Assembly (NCBI RefSeq): GCF_947500655.1
Contig: NZ_CANMSK010000001.1
Location: 186,001-250,000 of the forward strand
Reading direction: 5' to 3'
DNA from: an uncultured Psychrosphaera sp.
GTDB lineage: Bacteria > Pseudomonadota > Gammaproteobacteria > Enterobacterales > Alteromonadaceae
Length of the DNA: 64,000 nucleotides
This document shows, piece by piece, positions 36,694 to 46,236 of this stretch. The position numbers were made by a program, and so were the translations under genes. Each line of letters begins with the position of its first letter. Within the stretch, counting starts at the first letter, position 1. Under the pieces are notes generated by a model. The model was not told the origin of the DNA and did not search any database. It worked only from the letters and a program-made list of their open reading frames with translations.

Positions 36694-37815
36694 TTAAATA
36701 TTTTCTAATTCAAAATGTTGTTTAAGTTTTTCATCAACAAAGTTCTCTATTTGCGATTTAAAACGCTCTGTTGAAAATGTTTCAGCGTGTTTTCTAATAT
36801 TCAGCGGATCATACTTATCATTCAATTCAAACTTTGAAACCGCTTCTATTATTGAAGGCACATCTTGTTTATCAAAGAAAACACCACTTACACCATCTTT
36901 TACCGTTTCTAAAGAACCACCTTTACCATATGCAATAACAGGCGTCCCACAAGCTTGAGCTTCAACAGGCACAATGCCAAAGTCTTCTTCTGCTGCAAAA
37001 ACAAATGCTTTTGCATCTTCCATGTGCTGTTTTAAGACAGCAAATGATTGATAACCAAGAAGCGTTACATTATCGCCGGCTTTAGCTTTAATCTTTTTCA
37101 TATCAGGGCCATCACCAATAACAATGAGTTTTTTATCAGGCATTTGAGTAAATGCCTCAACAATTAAATCAATTTTTTTGTACGGCACCATTCTGGAGCA
37201 AGTAAAATAAAAGTCTTTTTTCTGCTCTTGTAAATTAAAATCATCAACCGCAACATTAGGATAAATAACAGTTGCATCACGGCGGTAAACTTTCTGAATA
37301 CGACGAGCTATAAAATTTGAATTTGCAATAAAATGATCAACGCCAAAAGAAGAACGTATATCCCAAATACGCATTTTGTGTAATATCCAACGGGTTAGCA
37401 TGCTTTTAAAGCCACGTTCCAAATTTGATTCTTTTAAATACTGAGTTTGTAAGTCCCAAGCGTATCGCATAGGCGAATGGCAATAAGAAACATGCATTTG
37501 ATCTGGCCCCGTAATAACGCCTTTAGCTACACAATAACTACTGCTGATAACTAACTGATATTCAGACAAATCAAACTGCTCAACAGCCACAGGCATTAGC
37601 GGGAAATATCCACGGTATTTCTTTTTAGAAAACGGAAGTTTTTGAATAAAACTCGTTGTTATTTTTCGCCCCTTAAGCCACGGCGTTTTGTCTTGATCCA
37701 TAAAGCAAACAACAGTGAAAATATCGGCTTGTGGATAAATATCTAATAACGCTTCTAATACTTTTTCAGCTCCGCCAGCATCTACTAACCAGTCATGTAC
37801 AATTGCAACTTTCAT
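36694..37815 (-). CDS. GT4 glycosyltransferase, WbaZ-like (mannosyl transfer likely)
   Basis: 373 residues. N-terminal KVAIVHDWLVDAGGAEKVLEALL and VSYCHSPMRYAWD, C-terminal GT-B domain with YFTCSRMVPYKKIDLIVEAF, LIVIGDGPDMKKIK and the EEDFGIVPVEAQACGTPVIAYGKGG donor-site signature. The nearness to manC-manB suggests GDP-mannose as donor. Only 1 bp separates it from the preceding GT gene. Cytoplasmic face of the inner membrane. Confidence 0.9.
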   Translation of the reverse strand: MKVAIVHDWLVDAGGAEKVLEALLDIYPQADIFTVVCFMDQDKTPWLKGRKITTSFIQKLPFSKKKYRGYFPLMPVAVEQFDLSEYQLVISSSYCVAKGVITGPDQMHVSYCHSPMRYAWDLQTQYLKESNLERGFKSMLTRWILHKMRIWDIRSSFGVDHFIANSNFIARRIQKVYRRDATVIYPNVAVDDFNLQEQKKDFYFTCSRMVPYKKIDLIVEAFTQMPDKKLIVIGDGPDMKKIKAKAGDNVTLLGYQSFAVLKQHMEDAKAFVFAAEEDFGIVPVEAQACGTPVIAYGKGGSLETVKDGVSGVFFDKQDVPSIIEAVSKFELNDKYDPLNIRKHAETFSTERFKSQIENFVDEKLKQHFELENI

Positions 37816-37816
37816 T

Positions 37817-38992
37817 TTAATTTCCTGTATTAGAAATAGATTTCAGTTTTCGTAAAAAAGAGTTTCTTTTTTCACGAATTGTTTCCGCACTGTATTCTTT
37901 TGATTTGTTCAGATTAATTTCAGATAACTGAGCAAGTAATTTAGGATTTTGTAATAGTTCTTTCATTTTTAATGCTAGAGCTATTGAATCATCAGGTTCA
38001 ACAATTACCGACTCTGGCAAGAGTTCTGGAGTACCACCAACACGAGTACCAATAGCAGGTAAACCTTGAGTCATAGCTTCGAGCAAAGCTCTAGGCAACC
38101 CTTCTTGACGAGAAGGTAGTACAAATAAATCAGCTTTGGATATCAAGTCTAAAACTGCATTTCCAGATGTTACTTTTCCTAAAAACTTAACTTGTTTTTC
38201 AACCCCACACTCAACGCATAAATTTTCAAACATGGTTTGATTATTCCCATAACCAATGACTTCCAAGTTAACAATAATGCCTTCATCTTTAAGCATTTTT
38301 ATAGCATTAATTAGAACATCATGCCCTTTCATACTGCCTTGCATATTGCCAATCAGCGAGACTAAGGGTTGCTCAATATTAAAGCTTTCAGCCGTTCTAG
38401 GTTCACTTCTAAAATTATTAAGATCTATTGAGGTAAAAGAAAAGCTGTTTTCAGGAACTCCGGGGGGGTATCTTTTCTGTAAAGCAAACTCTGTAACATA
38501 TACGGAGGCGTTCGCGTTCTTACATTGCAGCTTTACCATCCAAACAAAAAAAGCTTGAACAGGTTTACTTAGAATATGTCCATCAAGTGATTTTTTAGAA
38601 TAAGAGTCGAGAGGATCAGCACACACTTCCACTGAGAAAGGTATCTTTTTAAATTTTAATATAAAGTAATAAATACTCGGGATGGTTCCCGGTATACGCA
38701 ATATATAAGAATTACCTTTTTTAGTTGTTTTTAAAGCTATGCTAATAATATTAACAATAGATTTAATGAAACCTAAAATACCATTTCGTCCGGGTAATGA
38801 AATAAAATTAACGCCCTTTCCTTCAACAGGAAGAGCTGTAGGATCTTCTTTCTCAAACTTTCGCCCTACGAGATTAACCTGTTGAAAAACATCTAGATAA
38901 CGTTTACCAAAAACATCATAATGCAACAAGTTTGAAGCTGCCTTATTGTCTTTAGACGTAAATATTCCATCTCTGATAATGTATAAGTCCAT
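37817..38992 (-). CDS. GT4 family glycosyltransferase
   Basis: 391 residues, GT-B fold. N-terminal half less typical (LYIIRDGIFTSKDNKAASNL); C-terminal donor domain clear: SLIGNMQGSMKGHDVLINAIKML, LEVIGYGNNQ, FLGKV, ADLFVLPSRQEGLPRALLEAMTQGLPAIGTRVGGTPELLP. GGAG 6 bases before the ATG at 38992. Donor and acceptor unknown. Confidence 0.9.
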   Translation of the reverse strand: MDLYIIRDGIFTSKDNKAASNLLHYDVFGKRYLDVFQQVNLVGRKFEKEDPTALPVEGKGVNFISLPGRNGILGFIKSIVNIISIALKTTKKGNSYILRIPGTIPSIYYFILKFKKIPFSVEVCADPLDSYSKKSLDGHILSKPVQAFFVWMVKLQCKNANASVYVTEFALQKRYPPGVPENSFSFTSIDLNNFRSEPRTAESFNIEQPLVSLIGNMQGSMKGHDVLINAIKMLKDEGIIVNLEVIGYGNNQTMFENLCVECGVEKQVKFLGKVTSGNAVLDLISKADLFVLPSRQEGLPRALLEAMTQGLPAIGTRVGGTPELLPESVIVEPDDSIALALKMKELLQNPKLLAQLSEINLNKSKEYSAETIREKRNSFLRKLKSISNTGN

Positions 38993-40156
38993 TTAATACT
39001 CCAATTGCTTTTTCAAATAGGTTTTTGACTTTTCTTTTAACTCTTCAATTATTGAAACACCAACACCTTGATTAATAACTTGCAAATGTCGTTCAAATAC
39101 ATTTTCAGCACCTTCTGAGTCACTTATGCACCAATCGCTTCTTCCTATCAAATTACAATACGACTGTACTTTTTTGTCCCAAGATAGTGCTAATGAAGGT
39201 ATATACATTGAATGCGCAACTATATTGGCATGCAAACGGTGAGAAACTATTGAGTTAAATTGACTAATAATATGAATTAAGTCTTTTGGTACTAGCGGTA
39301 AATCTTCAGTTTTAAAACCCTGAATATTACTAGATTCTAGTTTTTCTATAACCTCATAGAAAAAAGCATTATCATCACTTGAACCGTTGGTAAAAAGAAC
39401 TGGAGTAAAGCCACTTTTGATATATTTACTGATAAGATCTACCCAAAAGTTTAAGCTTATTGAGGTATCATAATCATCAGAATGAGCTTGTAACTCTTTA
39501 GGGTTTGAAATACCAACACCAATTAAATTAGTATTTTCTATTTTATTTACTTGATAAGCATCACCAGCCCATAAACCAGTATCAACTGCATTTAATATTT
39601 CATGCTGATTGATCCCTATATTTTGCAAATGCGCCTTAGAATCAGAATCTCTAACAGAGATCATTTTCATATTTTTAGAATCAAATATGCCAGTTATTAA
39701 CGCTTTGCCCTTTCTTGAAAAGTGCTTAGCTACACCTACAGAATTAAAAGAAAAGTTTAGATTACTTTCTTCTGCCATTTCACAGATATAAGATAACTTC
39801 AGTGGAAAATTCAAACCCACGTCACTCAACAGTTGTCCACCACCAAAAATAAGCCTATCTGCATTTGAAAAGTCAATTTCATTAATCCTATGCTCCAACC
39901 TCTTTTTAAACTTAAAATACCAGCCAGCATAAGTAATTACAGGTTTTAATACGTTTGGAGTCGCATGGAAAATAACTTTTGATATAGACGATTTTTGTTG
40001 AATACTTGAGTGATATTCAGTTCTACCTGATATATCTAAATGAACGACATCCAAATCGCTTTTTAATGATTTAAGTAGGAACTCAACACAATCCGAAATC
40101 ACGCCGTCACCTAAATTGTCACTATATTTTGCAGTGCAAACTATTATTTTATTCAA
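38993..40156 (-). CDS. Polysaccharide pyruvyl transferase family protein
   Basis: 387 residues. DNLGDGVISDCVEFLL near the start, RLIFGGGQLLSD, VSVRDSDSKAHLQ, GVGISNPKEL, FNSIVSHRLHANIVAHSMYIPSLALSWDKKVQSY. These match the CsaB/WcaK/PssK family, which places a ketal pyruvate on sugars from PEP and so adds negative charge. The start overlaps the polymerase gene by 4 bases. Confidence 0.88.
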   Translation of the reverse strand: MNKIIVCTAKYSDNLGDGVISDCVEFLLKSLKSDLDVVHLDISGRTEYHSSIQQKSSISKVIFHATPNVLKPVITYAGWYFKFKKRLEHRINEIDFSNADRLIFGGGQLLSDVGLNFPLKLSYICEMAEESNLNFSFNSVGVAKHFSRKGKALITGIFDSKNMKMISVRDSDSKAHLQNIGINQHEILNAVDTGLWAGDAYQVNKIENTNLIGVGISNPKELQAHSDDYDTSISLNFWVDLISKYIKSGFTPVLFTNGSSDDNAFFYEVIEKLESSNIQGFKTEDLPLVPKDLIHIISQFNSIVSHRLHANIVAHSMYIPSLALSWDKKVQSYCNLIGRSDWCISDSEGAENVFERHLQVINQGVGVSIIEELKEKSKTYLKKQLEY

Positions 40157-41613
40157 GTAACTTCTCCTTGTTTAATAACCTTAGAACAGAAAACAAACAT
40201 CAACGTAGGCAACGATAAATACCTAGTAAGTTGATACATAATTACATTCATGTCTGTAATTATCATGAGTAGCGGAACGAAAGATAATATTGGTAGATAA
40301 AAACGTCTAATATCATTCTCACTCAACTCTCTCATCATTTTATTAACCCAGAAAACCCATCGCCCAAGTAAAAAATAAAATAACAAAGCACCAAAAACAC
40401 CAAAATTCACTAACATTTCACCGAACTGGCCTAATACAAGAGTTGTCTGTCTGTTACCATCTGGATCATAAGCACCTTCACCATGAATTAGCTCTGTTTT
40501 TTCTTTTGTTATTTGATCTGGTTTATAAGGAATTATTTGTTTTGGGATACTAGAGAAAATACTGACTAGGTAAGTTCTACCAAAAGATAATGGGAAATCA
40601 TCTTCATATATTCGCTTCAGAGCCAGAGATTGAAAATCCATACGCCCTAAATCTCTTACAATCAAATATTTGTTAGCATCTTGTCTGTCAGAGTGAAAGT
40701 CACCTCTCAGACTGGAATCAAATATTGCAGAAAAGCCATTTGTTCCTGCAATTTTATACCAATAATACGATGTCGAAAAAAGCAAGACTCCAGCTAAACC
40801 AATAAAAACAAGTCTTCTATTTAATGGAGCAATCCAAAAATGATACATGCCCGCAGCAAAAATCAAAGGGAATAATGTACTACTTCGACTTCCTCTCAAA
40901 CCTCCAAAAAATATAAAAATGACCATCAAAATGACCATTAGTAATATGAAAGACTTCTCAGAGTGGGGGCGATTGGTTATTTTTATGTAATAAATAAGGA
41001 AAATAGCAATAAGAATTTTAAAACTCTCAGCTACTAACATAATTAGCCCTAACCCTGAAAACGGGTCTCCAGCAGACAATCCATCTTCTTGCCTTTGAGT
41101 GAAAGCATTTATAAAACCAGATATTCCACCAAAAGATATGTATATATAAACTTGTGAAAGAAAACTAAGTGACAAAAATATTAAAATTGTTGGTACAAAT
41201 TTTTTGTTATCAATAACAATAGATTTTGTTATTTTTGTTCCATTAGCTGTTAATGGTTTATCTTTTGTATATACGTATATAAGCACGCCGATTAAATTCA
41301 AAACAGCCCATACATCAATCCATTCTTGATCGTCTATCATACTTGGTAAGAATGGCCAAAAGTCCCAATAAACTTGGCTAACTGGACTTATAAATAAAAT
41401 AAAAACATTTAATCCAGCTAACGCAAATGAAGGATCAAATAAATCAATTTTTCCTCTAAACCACTTAACTAAGCTATTTAGTAATATAAATGATGATATA
41501 AACCCACAGGTAAAGCTGATAGTAAGAATTTCTGAGTCAAACGAGTTTAATAAAATTAAAGCTATCATGGTGTTAATAATTAACGCCAAAATAAAGTCAG
41601 GTAATTTACTCAT
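40153..41613 (-). CDS. Wzy-type O-antigen/exopolysaccharide polymerase
   Basis: 486 residues from ATG 41613 (AGAGG 6 bases upstream; the frame's first codon at 41619 is TTG). About 10-12 hydrophobic helices with a large periplasmic loop (about 270-390) containing SLRGDFHSDRQDANKY and IPKQIIPYKPDQITKEKTELIHGEGAYDPDGNRQTT. No sequence signature exists for Wzy; the call rests on topology, loop placement and position between flippase and transferase genes. Overlaps the flippase gene by 8 bases. Confidence 0.8.
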   Translation of the reverse strand: MSKLPDFILALIINTMIALILLNSFDSEILTISFTCGFISSFILLNSLVKWFRGKIDLFDPSFALAGLNVFILFISPVSQVYWDFWPFLPSMIDDQEWIDVWAVLNLIGVLIYVYTKDKPLTANGTKITKSIVIDNKKFVPTILIFLSLSFLSQVYIYISFGGISGFINAFTQRQEDGLSAGDPFSGLGLIMLVAESFKILIAIFLIYYIKITNRPHSEKSFILLMVILMVIFIFFGGLRGSRSSTLFPLIFAAGMYHFWIAPLNRRLVFIGLAGVLLFSTSYYWYKIAGTNGFSAIFDSSLRGDFHSDRQDANKYLIVRDLGRMDFQSLALKRIYEDDFPLSFGRTYLVSIFSSIPKQIIPYKPDQITKEKTELIHGEGAYDPDGNRQTTLVLGQFGEMLVNFGVFGALLFYFLLGRWVFWVNKMMRELSENDIRRFYLPILSFVPLLMIITDMNVIMYQLTRYLSLPTLMFVFCSKVIKQGEVT

Positions 41614-42862
41614 AAACAACCTCTTTATAGCTTTTTAAATATGTATTTAATGCCATCAAGAGTGCTAAAAGGTTATATACCCCCATAGAAATCAAAACGC
41701 CATACACACCAAAACGAGGTATAAATACTAAGCAAAGAACTATATTTATTAAAAAAGTCAGGATATTGTTTACAGCGAGACTTCTGTTTTTTCCCGTAGA
41801 AGAGATCACATGCCCCATAAAACTGACGATATATTGAAGAGGCGATATTAAAAATAAAAGAACTAAAACCCAATTATATTCAGCAACGGCTTCGCCATAT
41901 ATAATGGATAGAATTCCCTGACCAAGAAAATAAAAAATTATAGAAGATGCAAAACACGTTGATACAATGAAAACAAAAATAAACAGCACTAGTTTGAGAT
42001 GTTTATTTTTTTCACCATCGAACCAGTATTTTGATAAATCAGGAAGTAAAGCTTGCCCCAGTGAATTTATGACGACACTTCCAATCTGAAAGAAGAAATA
42101 TAAAGCTGTAAAAATACCCACAATTTCAACACCATTGTATTCATTTAATATTAATCGAGGAGTCATAAGATTCGCATTAATAAAAAAGAGCGCGATCCCT
42201 AAAGGCAAACCACTAATAAAAATATGGCGGAAATGTACTTTTTTTATAGTTTTCAAATCCAGTTCAAAATCATAGTCAAAAATTAAAAATGATAGTAGCC
42301 AGCCTAATAAGTAGAAAACTAATGCTACTATTAGGTTATTGAAGAAAAACAAACCTATTGCAATACCAATAACGCCTAAAGCACTACGGCATAATAACGA
42401 TATCGCAACTTTTTTTTGTTCTCTCTTTTTATGGTAATACCCATAAAATAAATCTGAAAAATTCTCTATAACTTTGGAAAGTGAAACGATAAAAATCACA
42501 ATTAACAATTCATTATTTTCACCGTAAAGAATGCCACCTAATGCAACAACAATTATCATAGCGGCAATAGAGCATATAACCCTTACAACTTTAAAATCAT
42601 TAAATTCAAAGTCTTTTTTATTGTCGGTTATCCATAAGGTTCTCATACCAAAATTGGAAAAAATCATTATTGGTGCGCTCAAAGCAAGTGCAATACTAAA
42701 TAAACCTAAGCTTTCAACGCCTAACATTTTACTTATTAAAATCATGATCAATCCTTGGAAAAATGCATAACCACCATTTCCAAGAACCATCCATATTGCG
42801 TGACTTCTTATCGATTTCAATTTAACTATTTCCCGATTTGAAGCATGACTCTTCTTTAACAT
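41606..42862 (-). CDS. Wzx-type lipid-linked oligosaccharide flippase
   Basis: Up to 418 residues with 12 or so TM helices in MATE/Wzx style (SHAIWMVLGNGGYAFFQGLIMILISKMLGVESLGLFSIALA at the N-terminus). Moves the undecaprenyl-linked repeat unit to the periplasm. The ATG at 42862 lies inside the end of the acetyltransferase gene (41-bp overlap); a TTG at 42820, just after that gene's stop, is an alternative that still leaves the full set of helices. Confidence 0.85.
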   Translation of the reverse strand: MLKKSHASNREIVKLKSIRSHAIWMVLGNGGYAFFQGLIMILISKMLGVESLGLFSIALALSAPIMIFSNFGMRTLWITDNKKDFEFNDFKVVRVICSIAAMIIVVALGGILYGENNELLIVIFIVSLSKVIENFSDLFYGYYHKKREQKKVAISLLCRSALGVIGIAIGLFFFNNLIVALVFYLLGWLLSFLIFDYDFELDLKTIKKVHFRHIFISGLPLGIALFFINANLMTPRLILNEYNGVEIVGIFTALYFFFQIGSVVINSLGQALLPDLSKYWFDGEKNKHLKLVLFIFVFIVSTCFASSIIFYFLGQGILSIIYGEAVAEYNWVLVLLFLISPLQYIVSFMGHVISSTGKNRSLAVNNILTFLINIVLCLVFIPRFGVYGVLISMGVYNLLALLMALNTYLKSYKEVVYE

Positions 42863-43298
42863 CTTTATCTACAAAACTATTCGCACCTATTATTGCGTTT
42901 TCACCAATAATAATTCCGCCAACAATTGTTGTATTAGGGTATATACAAACTCCATCTTTGATATTTGGATATTCCCCACGTTTATTGCCTAAAGTACAAT
43001 TATGATATATTGAAACACGGTTTCCAATTTCAACTCCATCGCCTATAACAATCCCTAAAGGATGTGGTAAATGCAATGTTCTACCTATACTTACGCCATA
43101 ACCTACATCAATAGAATGTTTCCAAATTAATATATTGCGAAGTAAAATATGTACCACTTTAGAGCGATTACTCGTCATTATTCTAATAAAAAAGCATGCG
43201 TGAATACTTGGGTTCACTAACGCTTTAATTAGATTTTTAATCGAAAATTTAGGATAAAATACTTCTATATCACTTTTAAATAATTCAAACATTTTCAT
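42822..43298 (-). CDS. Hexapeptide-repeat O-acetyltransferase (serine acetyltransferase-like)
   Basis: 158 residues. Left-handed beta-helix repeats: IDVGYGVSIGRTLHLPHPLGIVIGDGVEIGNRVSIYHNCTLG, GVCIYPNTTIVGGIIIGENAIIGANSFVDKDV. The active-site His of the family is in HPLG or YHNCTLG. In this setting it likely acetylates a sugar of the repeat unit rather than serine. Start overlaps the epimerase stop by 4 bases. Confidence 0.88.
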   Translation of the reverse strand: MKMFELFKSDIEVFYPKFSIKNLIKALVNPSIHACFFIRIMTSNRSKVVHILLRNILIWKHSIDVGYGVSIGRTLHLPHPLGIVIGDGVEIGNRVSIYHNCTLGNKRGEYPNIKDGVCIYPNTTIVGGIIIGENAIIGANSFVDKDVKEESCFKSGNS

Positions 43299-44332
43299 AC
43301 GTTACTTTTATATTTTAAAAACCAATCAACAAACTCGTTGATCCCGTCTTGCAATTGGGTATTGGGTTTAAAACCAATATCCTTTTCCAAACCACTTACA
43401 TCAGCAAACGTTCTTACTACGTCACCGTCTTGCATTGGCAAGTACTCTTTTAATGCTTTTTTGTCTAAGGCATTTTCAATACAAGATATGAAGGTTTCTA
43501 ATTCTACTGGCTGGTTATTGCCAATATTGTAAAGTTTATAAAATGGTGAACTTTCTGTTTGGGCTTCTTCTTGCGTGCTGCCGGCTTGAGTGCTACTTAC
43601 AGCAGCCTTATCTACCGGTGCATTTGGAATAACATCTTGAATACGGATAATACCTTCAACAATGTCATCAATGTAGGTAAAGTCACGTTGCATTTTACCG
43701 TTATTAAACACCTTTATAGTTCTGTCGTTAGCGATAGCATCTGTAAAAAGAAAAGGTGCCATGTCTGGCCTTCCCCAAGGACCGTAAACTGTGAAAAAAC
43801 GCAAACCTGTTGTTGGTAATGAATATAAATGGCTGTATGTGTGTGCCATTAATTCGTTAGATTTCTTGGTGGCTGCATATAAAGAAACGGGATGATCAAC
43901 TCTGTCTTCTTCTGCAAATGGAATCTTTTTATTGGCACCGTAAACAGAACTTGAAGAGGCGTAAACCAAATGTTTAACCTTGTTGTGACGGCACCCTTCT
44001 AAAATGGTTGCGGTACCTACAACATTTGAGTCAATGTAGGCTAAGGGATTTTCTATTGAATAACGAACGCCTGCTTGAGCGGCTAAGTGGATAACTCGGT
44101 CAAATTGTTCAGTCTTAAAAAGTTCAGCTATGCTACTTCTATCAGCTAAGTCCATTTTGATAAAAGTAAAGTTATCAAAATGTTCTATACGTTTAAGTCT
44201 TGCTAACTTTAACGCTGGATCATAATAGTCATTTAGGTTGTCAAGCCCAATAACTATATGTCCCATTTTACATAGTCGCTCCGCGACAAAATTACCAATA
44301 AACCCTGCGGCGCCAGTCACTAAATATTTCAT
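43295..44332 (-). CDS. UDP-glucuronate 4-epimerase (NAD-dependent, extended SDR)
   Basis: 345 residues from ATG 44332 (AAGG 7 bases upstream). NAD motif VTGAAGFIGNFVAERL, GLDNLNDYYDPALKLARL (the NDYYD segment is typical of UDP-GlcA epimerases), catalytic SSSVYG with YAATKKSNE, TVYGPWGRPDMA. With ugd upstream it would make UDP-GlcA and UDP-GalA for an acidic polymer. A variable Ser/Gln/Glu-rich segment sits at about 240-265. Confidence 0.9.
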   Translation of the reverse strand: MKYLVTGAAGFIGNFVAERLCKMGHIVIGLDNLNDYYDPALKLARLKRIEHFDNFTFIKMDLADRSSIAELFKTEQFDRVIHLAAQAGVRYSIENPLAYIDSNVVGTATILEGCRHNKVKHLVYASSSSVYGANKKIPFAEEDRVDHPVSLYAATKKSNELMAHTYSHLYSLPTTGLRFFTVYGPWGRPDMAPFLFTDAIANDRTIKVFNNGKMQRDFTYIDDIVEGIIRIQDVIPNAPVDKAAVSSTQAGSTQEEAQTESSPFYKLYNIGNNQPVELETFISCIENALDKKALKEYLPMQDGDVVRTFADVSGLEKDIGFKPNTQLQDGINEFVDWFLKYKSNV

Positions 44333-44338
44333 ATCCAT

Positions 44339-44572
44339 ACCTTATCCCTCAGCAACACACCCACAATTAGTAAACTAATCGGTGGGTTTTATTTTTATTA
44401 TTATGTTCTTATCCAATAATACACATGTAATTTTTTAAAAATATTACACGGTATTACACCAACCTCTCAACAGGCCGATATTGTCGGATTTTTATCTGTA
44501 ACTCCTTGCATTAAAAGTGATTTGTTAAGCTACTTTTATTGCAAAGGTAATTAATAAAAATCACGCTGTTGT
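44339..44572. other. Gap between ugd and the epimerase gene
   Basis: 234 bp without a gene. Holds an imperfect inverted repeat with ACCCAC and GTGGGT arms (44358-44387) followed on the plus strand by a T-rich run, and CCGATATTGTCGG near 44482. The epimerase-led operon may have its own promoter here. Confidence 0.4.
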
Positions 44573-45739
44573 TTAATCACTACCAAACAAGTCACGCGTA
44601 TATACTTTGTCTACTACGTCGTCTAATACGGATTCCATACGGTTTGACACAATCACATCTGACATTTTTTTAAAAGCATCAAAGTCGGTGATCACCTTAG
44701 AGCTAAAGAAGGTTTCTTCTTTTAACTCAGGCTCATAAACCACAACTTCTATTCCTTTGGCTTTTATGCGCTTCATGATCCCTTGGATTGATGAGGCTCT
44801 AAAATTGTCTGATCCTGTTTTCATTATCAGGCGGTAAATACCAACCACTTTTGGTTGTTTGTTGATAATAGAAAACGCGATATGGTCTTTACGTGTGGTG
44901 TTTGACTCAACAATTGAGTTGATTAATGTATTTGGTACATTTTCAAAATTGGCACGTAGCTGTTTGGTGTCTTTAGGTAAGCAGTAGCCACCGTAACCAA
45001 ATGATGGATTGTTGTAATGATTGCCAATTCTTGGGTCTAGTCCAACACCGGTAATGATTTGTTTGGTATTTAAGCCGTGGGTTTCAGCGTAAGTGTCGAG
45101 TTCGTTAAAGTAAGAGACTCGCATTGCTAAGTAGGTATTGGAGAATAATTTAACCGCTTCCGCTTCTGTTGAGTCGGTTAGGAGTATTTCAATATTTTCT
45201 TTTACTGCACCTTGTGCAAGTAAGTTGGCAAATATTGAAGCACGTTCTGAGTTTTCACCTACGATGATCCTTGAAGGGTGTAAGTTGTCGTAAAGGGCTT
45301 TTCCTTCACGTAAAAATTCTGGAGAAAATATGATATTGCTACAACACAGTTTTTGTTTTATTGATTTGGTAAAGCCAACGGGAACGGTTGATTTGATGAT
45401 CATGACCGCTGTTGGGTTAATTTCCATAACGTCTTTAATTACCGCTTCTACTGATGAAGTATTAAATTTGTTATTTTCTGAGTCGTAATCTGTAGGCGTT
45501 GCAATGATCACATAATCTGCATTTTTAAATGCTTTTTGTTTATTTGTAGTTGCAATTAAATTTAACTTTTTGTTAGCTAAAAAGTCTTCTATTTCAACAT
45601 CTGAAATTGGTGACTTTTTATCATTGATTAGTTTAACTTTATCTTCAACTATATCGTATGCAAACACTTCATTGTGCTGTGCTAGCAACACTGCGTTTGA
45701 CAAGCCTACGTAGCCTGTACCTGCTATTGTAACTCTCAT
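44573..45739 (-). CDS. ugd: UDP-glucose 6-dehydrogenase
   Basis: 388 residues, the same length as the E. coli enzyme. [21 protein letters not shown] (NAD site), [36 protein letters not shown], and catalytic Cys in [15 protein letters not shown]. Oxidises UDP-glucose to UDP-glucuronate; feeds the epimerase encoded next. AGAAGA lies before the ATG. First gene of the exopolysaccharide cluster. Confidence 0.95.
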   Translation of the reverse strand: MRVTIAGTGYVGLSNAVLLAQHNEVFAYDIVEDKVKLINDKKSPISDVEIEDFLANKKLNLIATTNKQKAFKNADYVIIATPTDYDSENNKFNTSSVEAVIKDVMEINPTAVMIIKSTVPVGFTKSIKQKLCCSNIIFSPEFLREGKALYDNLHPSRIIVGENSERASIFANLLAQGAVKENIEILLTDSTEAEAVKLFSNTYLAMRVSYFNELDTYAETHGLNTKQIITGVGLDPRIGNHYNNPSFGYGGYCLPKDTKQLRANFENVPNTLINSIVESNTTRKDHIAFSIINKQPKVVGIYRLIMKTGSDNFRASSIQGIMKRIKAKGIEVVVYEPELKEETFFSSKVITDFDAFKKMSDVIVSNRMESVLDDVVDKVYTRDLFGSD

Positions 45740-46236
45740 TTCAATCTTCTTTTAAATTAGTGTTATTAAACTCTATATTCTTTTTATTACACTTATATTT
45801 TATTGTGTATTTTTTGTGCTTTTATTTTCAATGAGTTAATTTTATTAATTTGTCTGTATTGTTTAATTGCTTTATTTATAAGCATATCTTAAAAAATAAG
45901 ATCAAGAAAAAAGCCTCCAGAATGTAGCCTGGAAACGAATTTCAATTTTTTGATGATAGAGAATAAGTACTGATTTAAGATGATGGGAGAGAACATCACT
46001 AACGACAGCTTTTATAACTGCTCTTTTCTTTTTTTCTTTTTAAGATAAAAAAGTTAGGAGAACAGTTAAAACATCCGTATTCTTTTTAGCATCTAATTTA
46101 ATAAATACTGCTAACTGTGTGTAAATTAATTACTGAATTGTAATTTACCAAAAAACTATAATATAATTTTTTTTTAATATCTATAGTAAAAACACATTAA
46201 GTGTTAAATAAATGTAAACTGTTTAAAATTTGTTTA
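45740..46236. promoter_or_regulatory. Divergent control region between ugd and lapG
   Basis: About 500 bp without a convincing gene; very T/A-rich runs near 46020-46050. Must contain the promoters of the exopolysaccharide cluster (minus) and of lapG-lapD (plus). No JUMPstart/ops element was seen. A terminator-like hairpin on the minus strand is listed separately. Confidence 0.6.
45907..45935 (-). terminator. Terminator-like hairpin in the ugd leader (candidate attenuator)
   Basis: On the minus strand TTTCCAG pairs with CTGGAGG (7 bp, two G-U) around an 8-base loop, and CTTTTTTC follows. It lies about 170 bases upstream of the ugd start and in its direction. It could be an attenuator, or the end of a short minus-strand RNA begun further up. 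Confidence 0.45.

Noticed and set aside
45907..45935. Possible c-di-GMP-I riboswitch (AAGCCTCC followed by GCCTGGAAACG)
   Set aside because: Only a short resemblance; the rest of the aptamer, including the conserved tetraloop-receptor parts and the 3' GTAGC-GG strand, could not be found. A simple terminator-like hairpin fits better.
45740..46236. JUMPstart/ops (RfaH) element before the exopolysaccharide cluster
   Set aside because: No GGCGGTAG core on either strand in the region.
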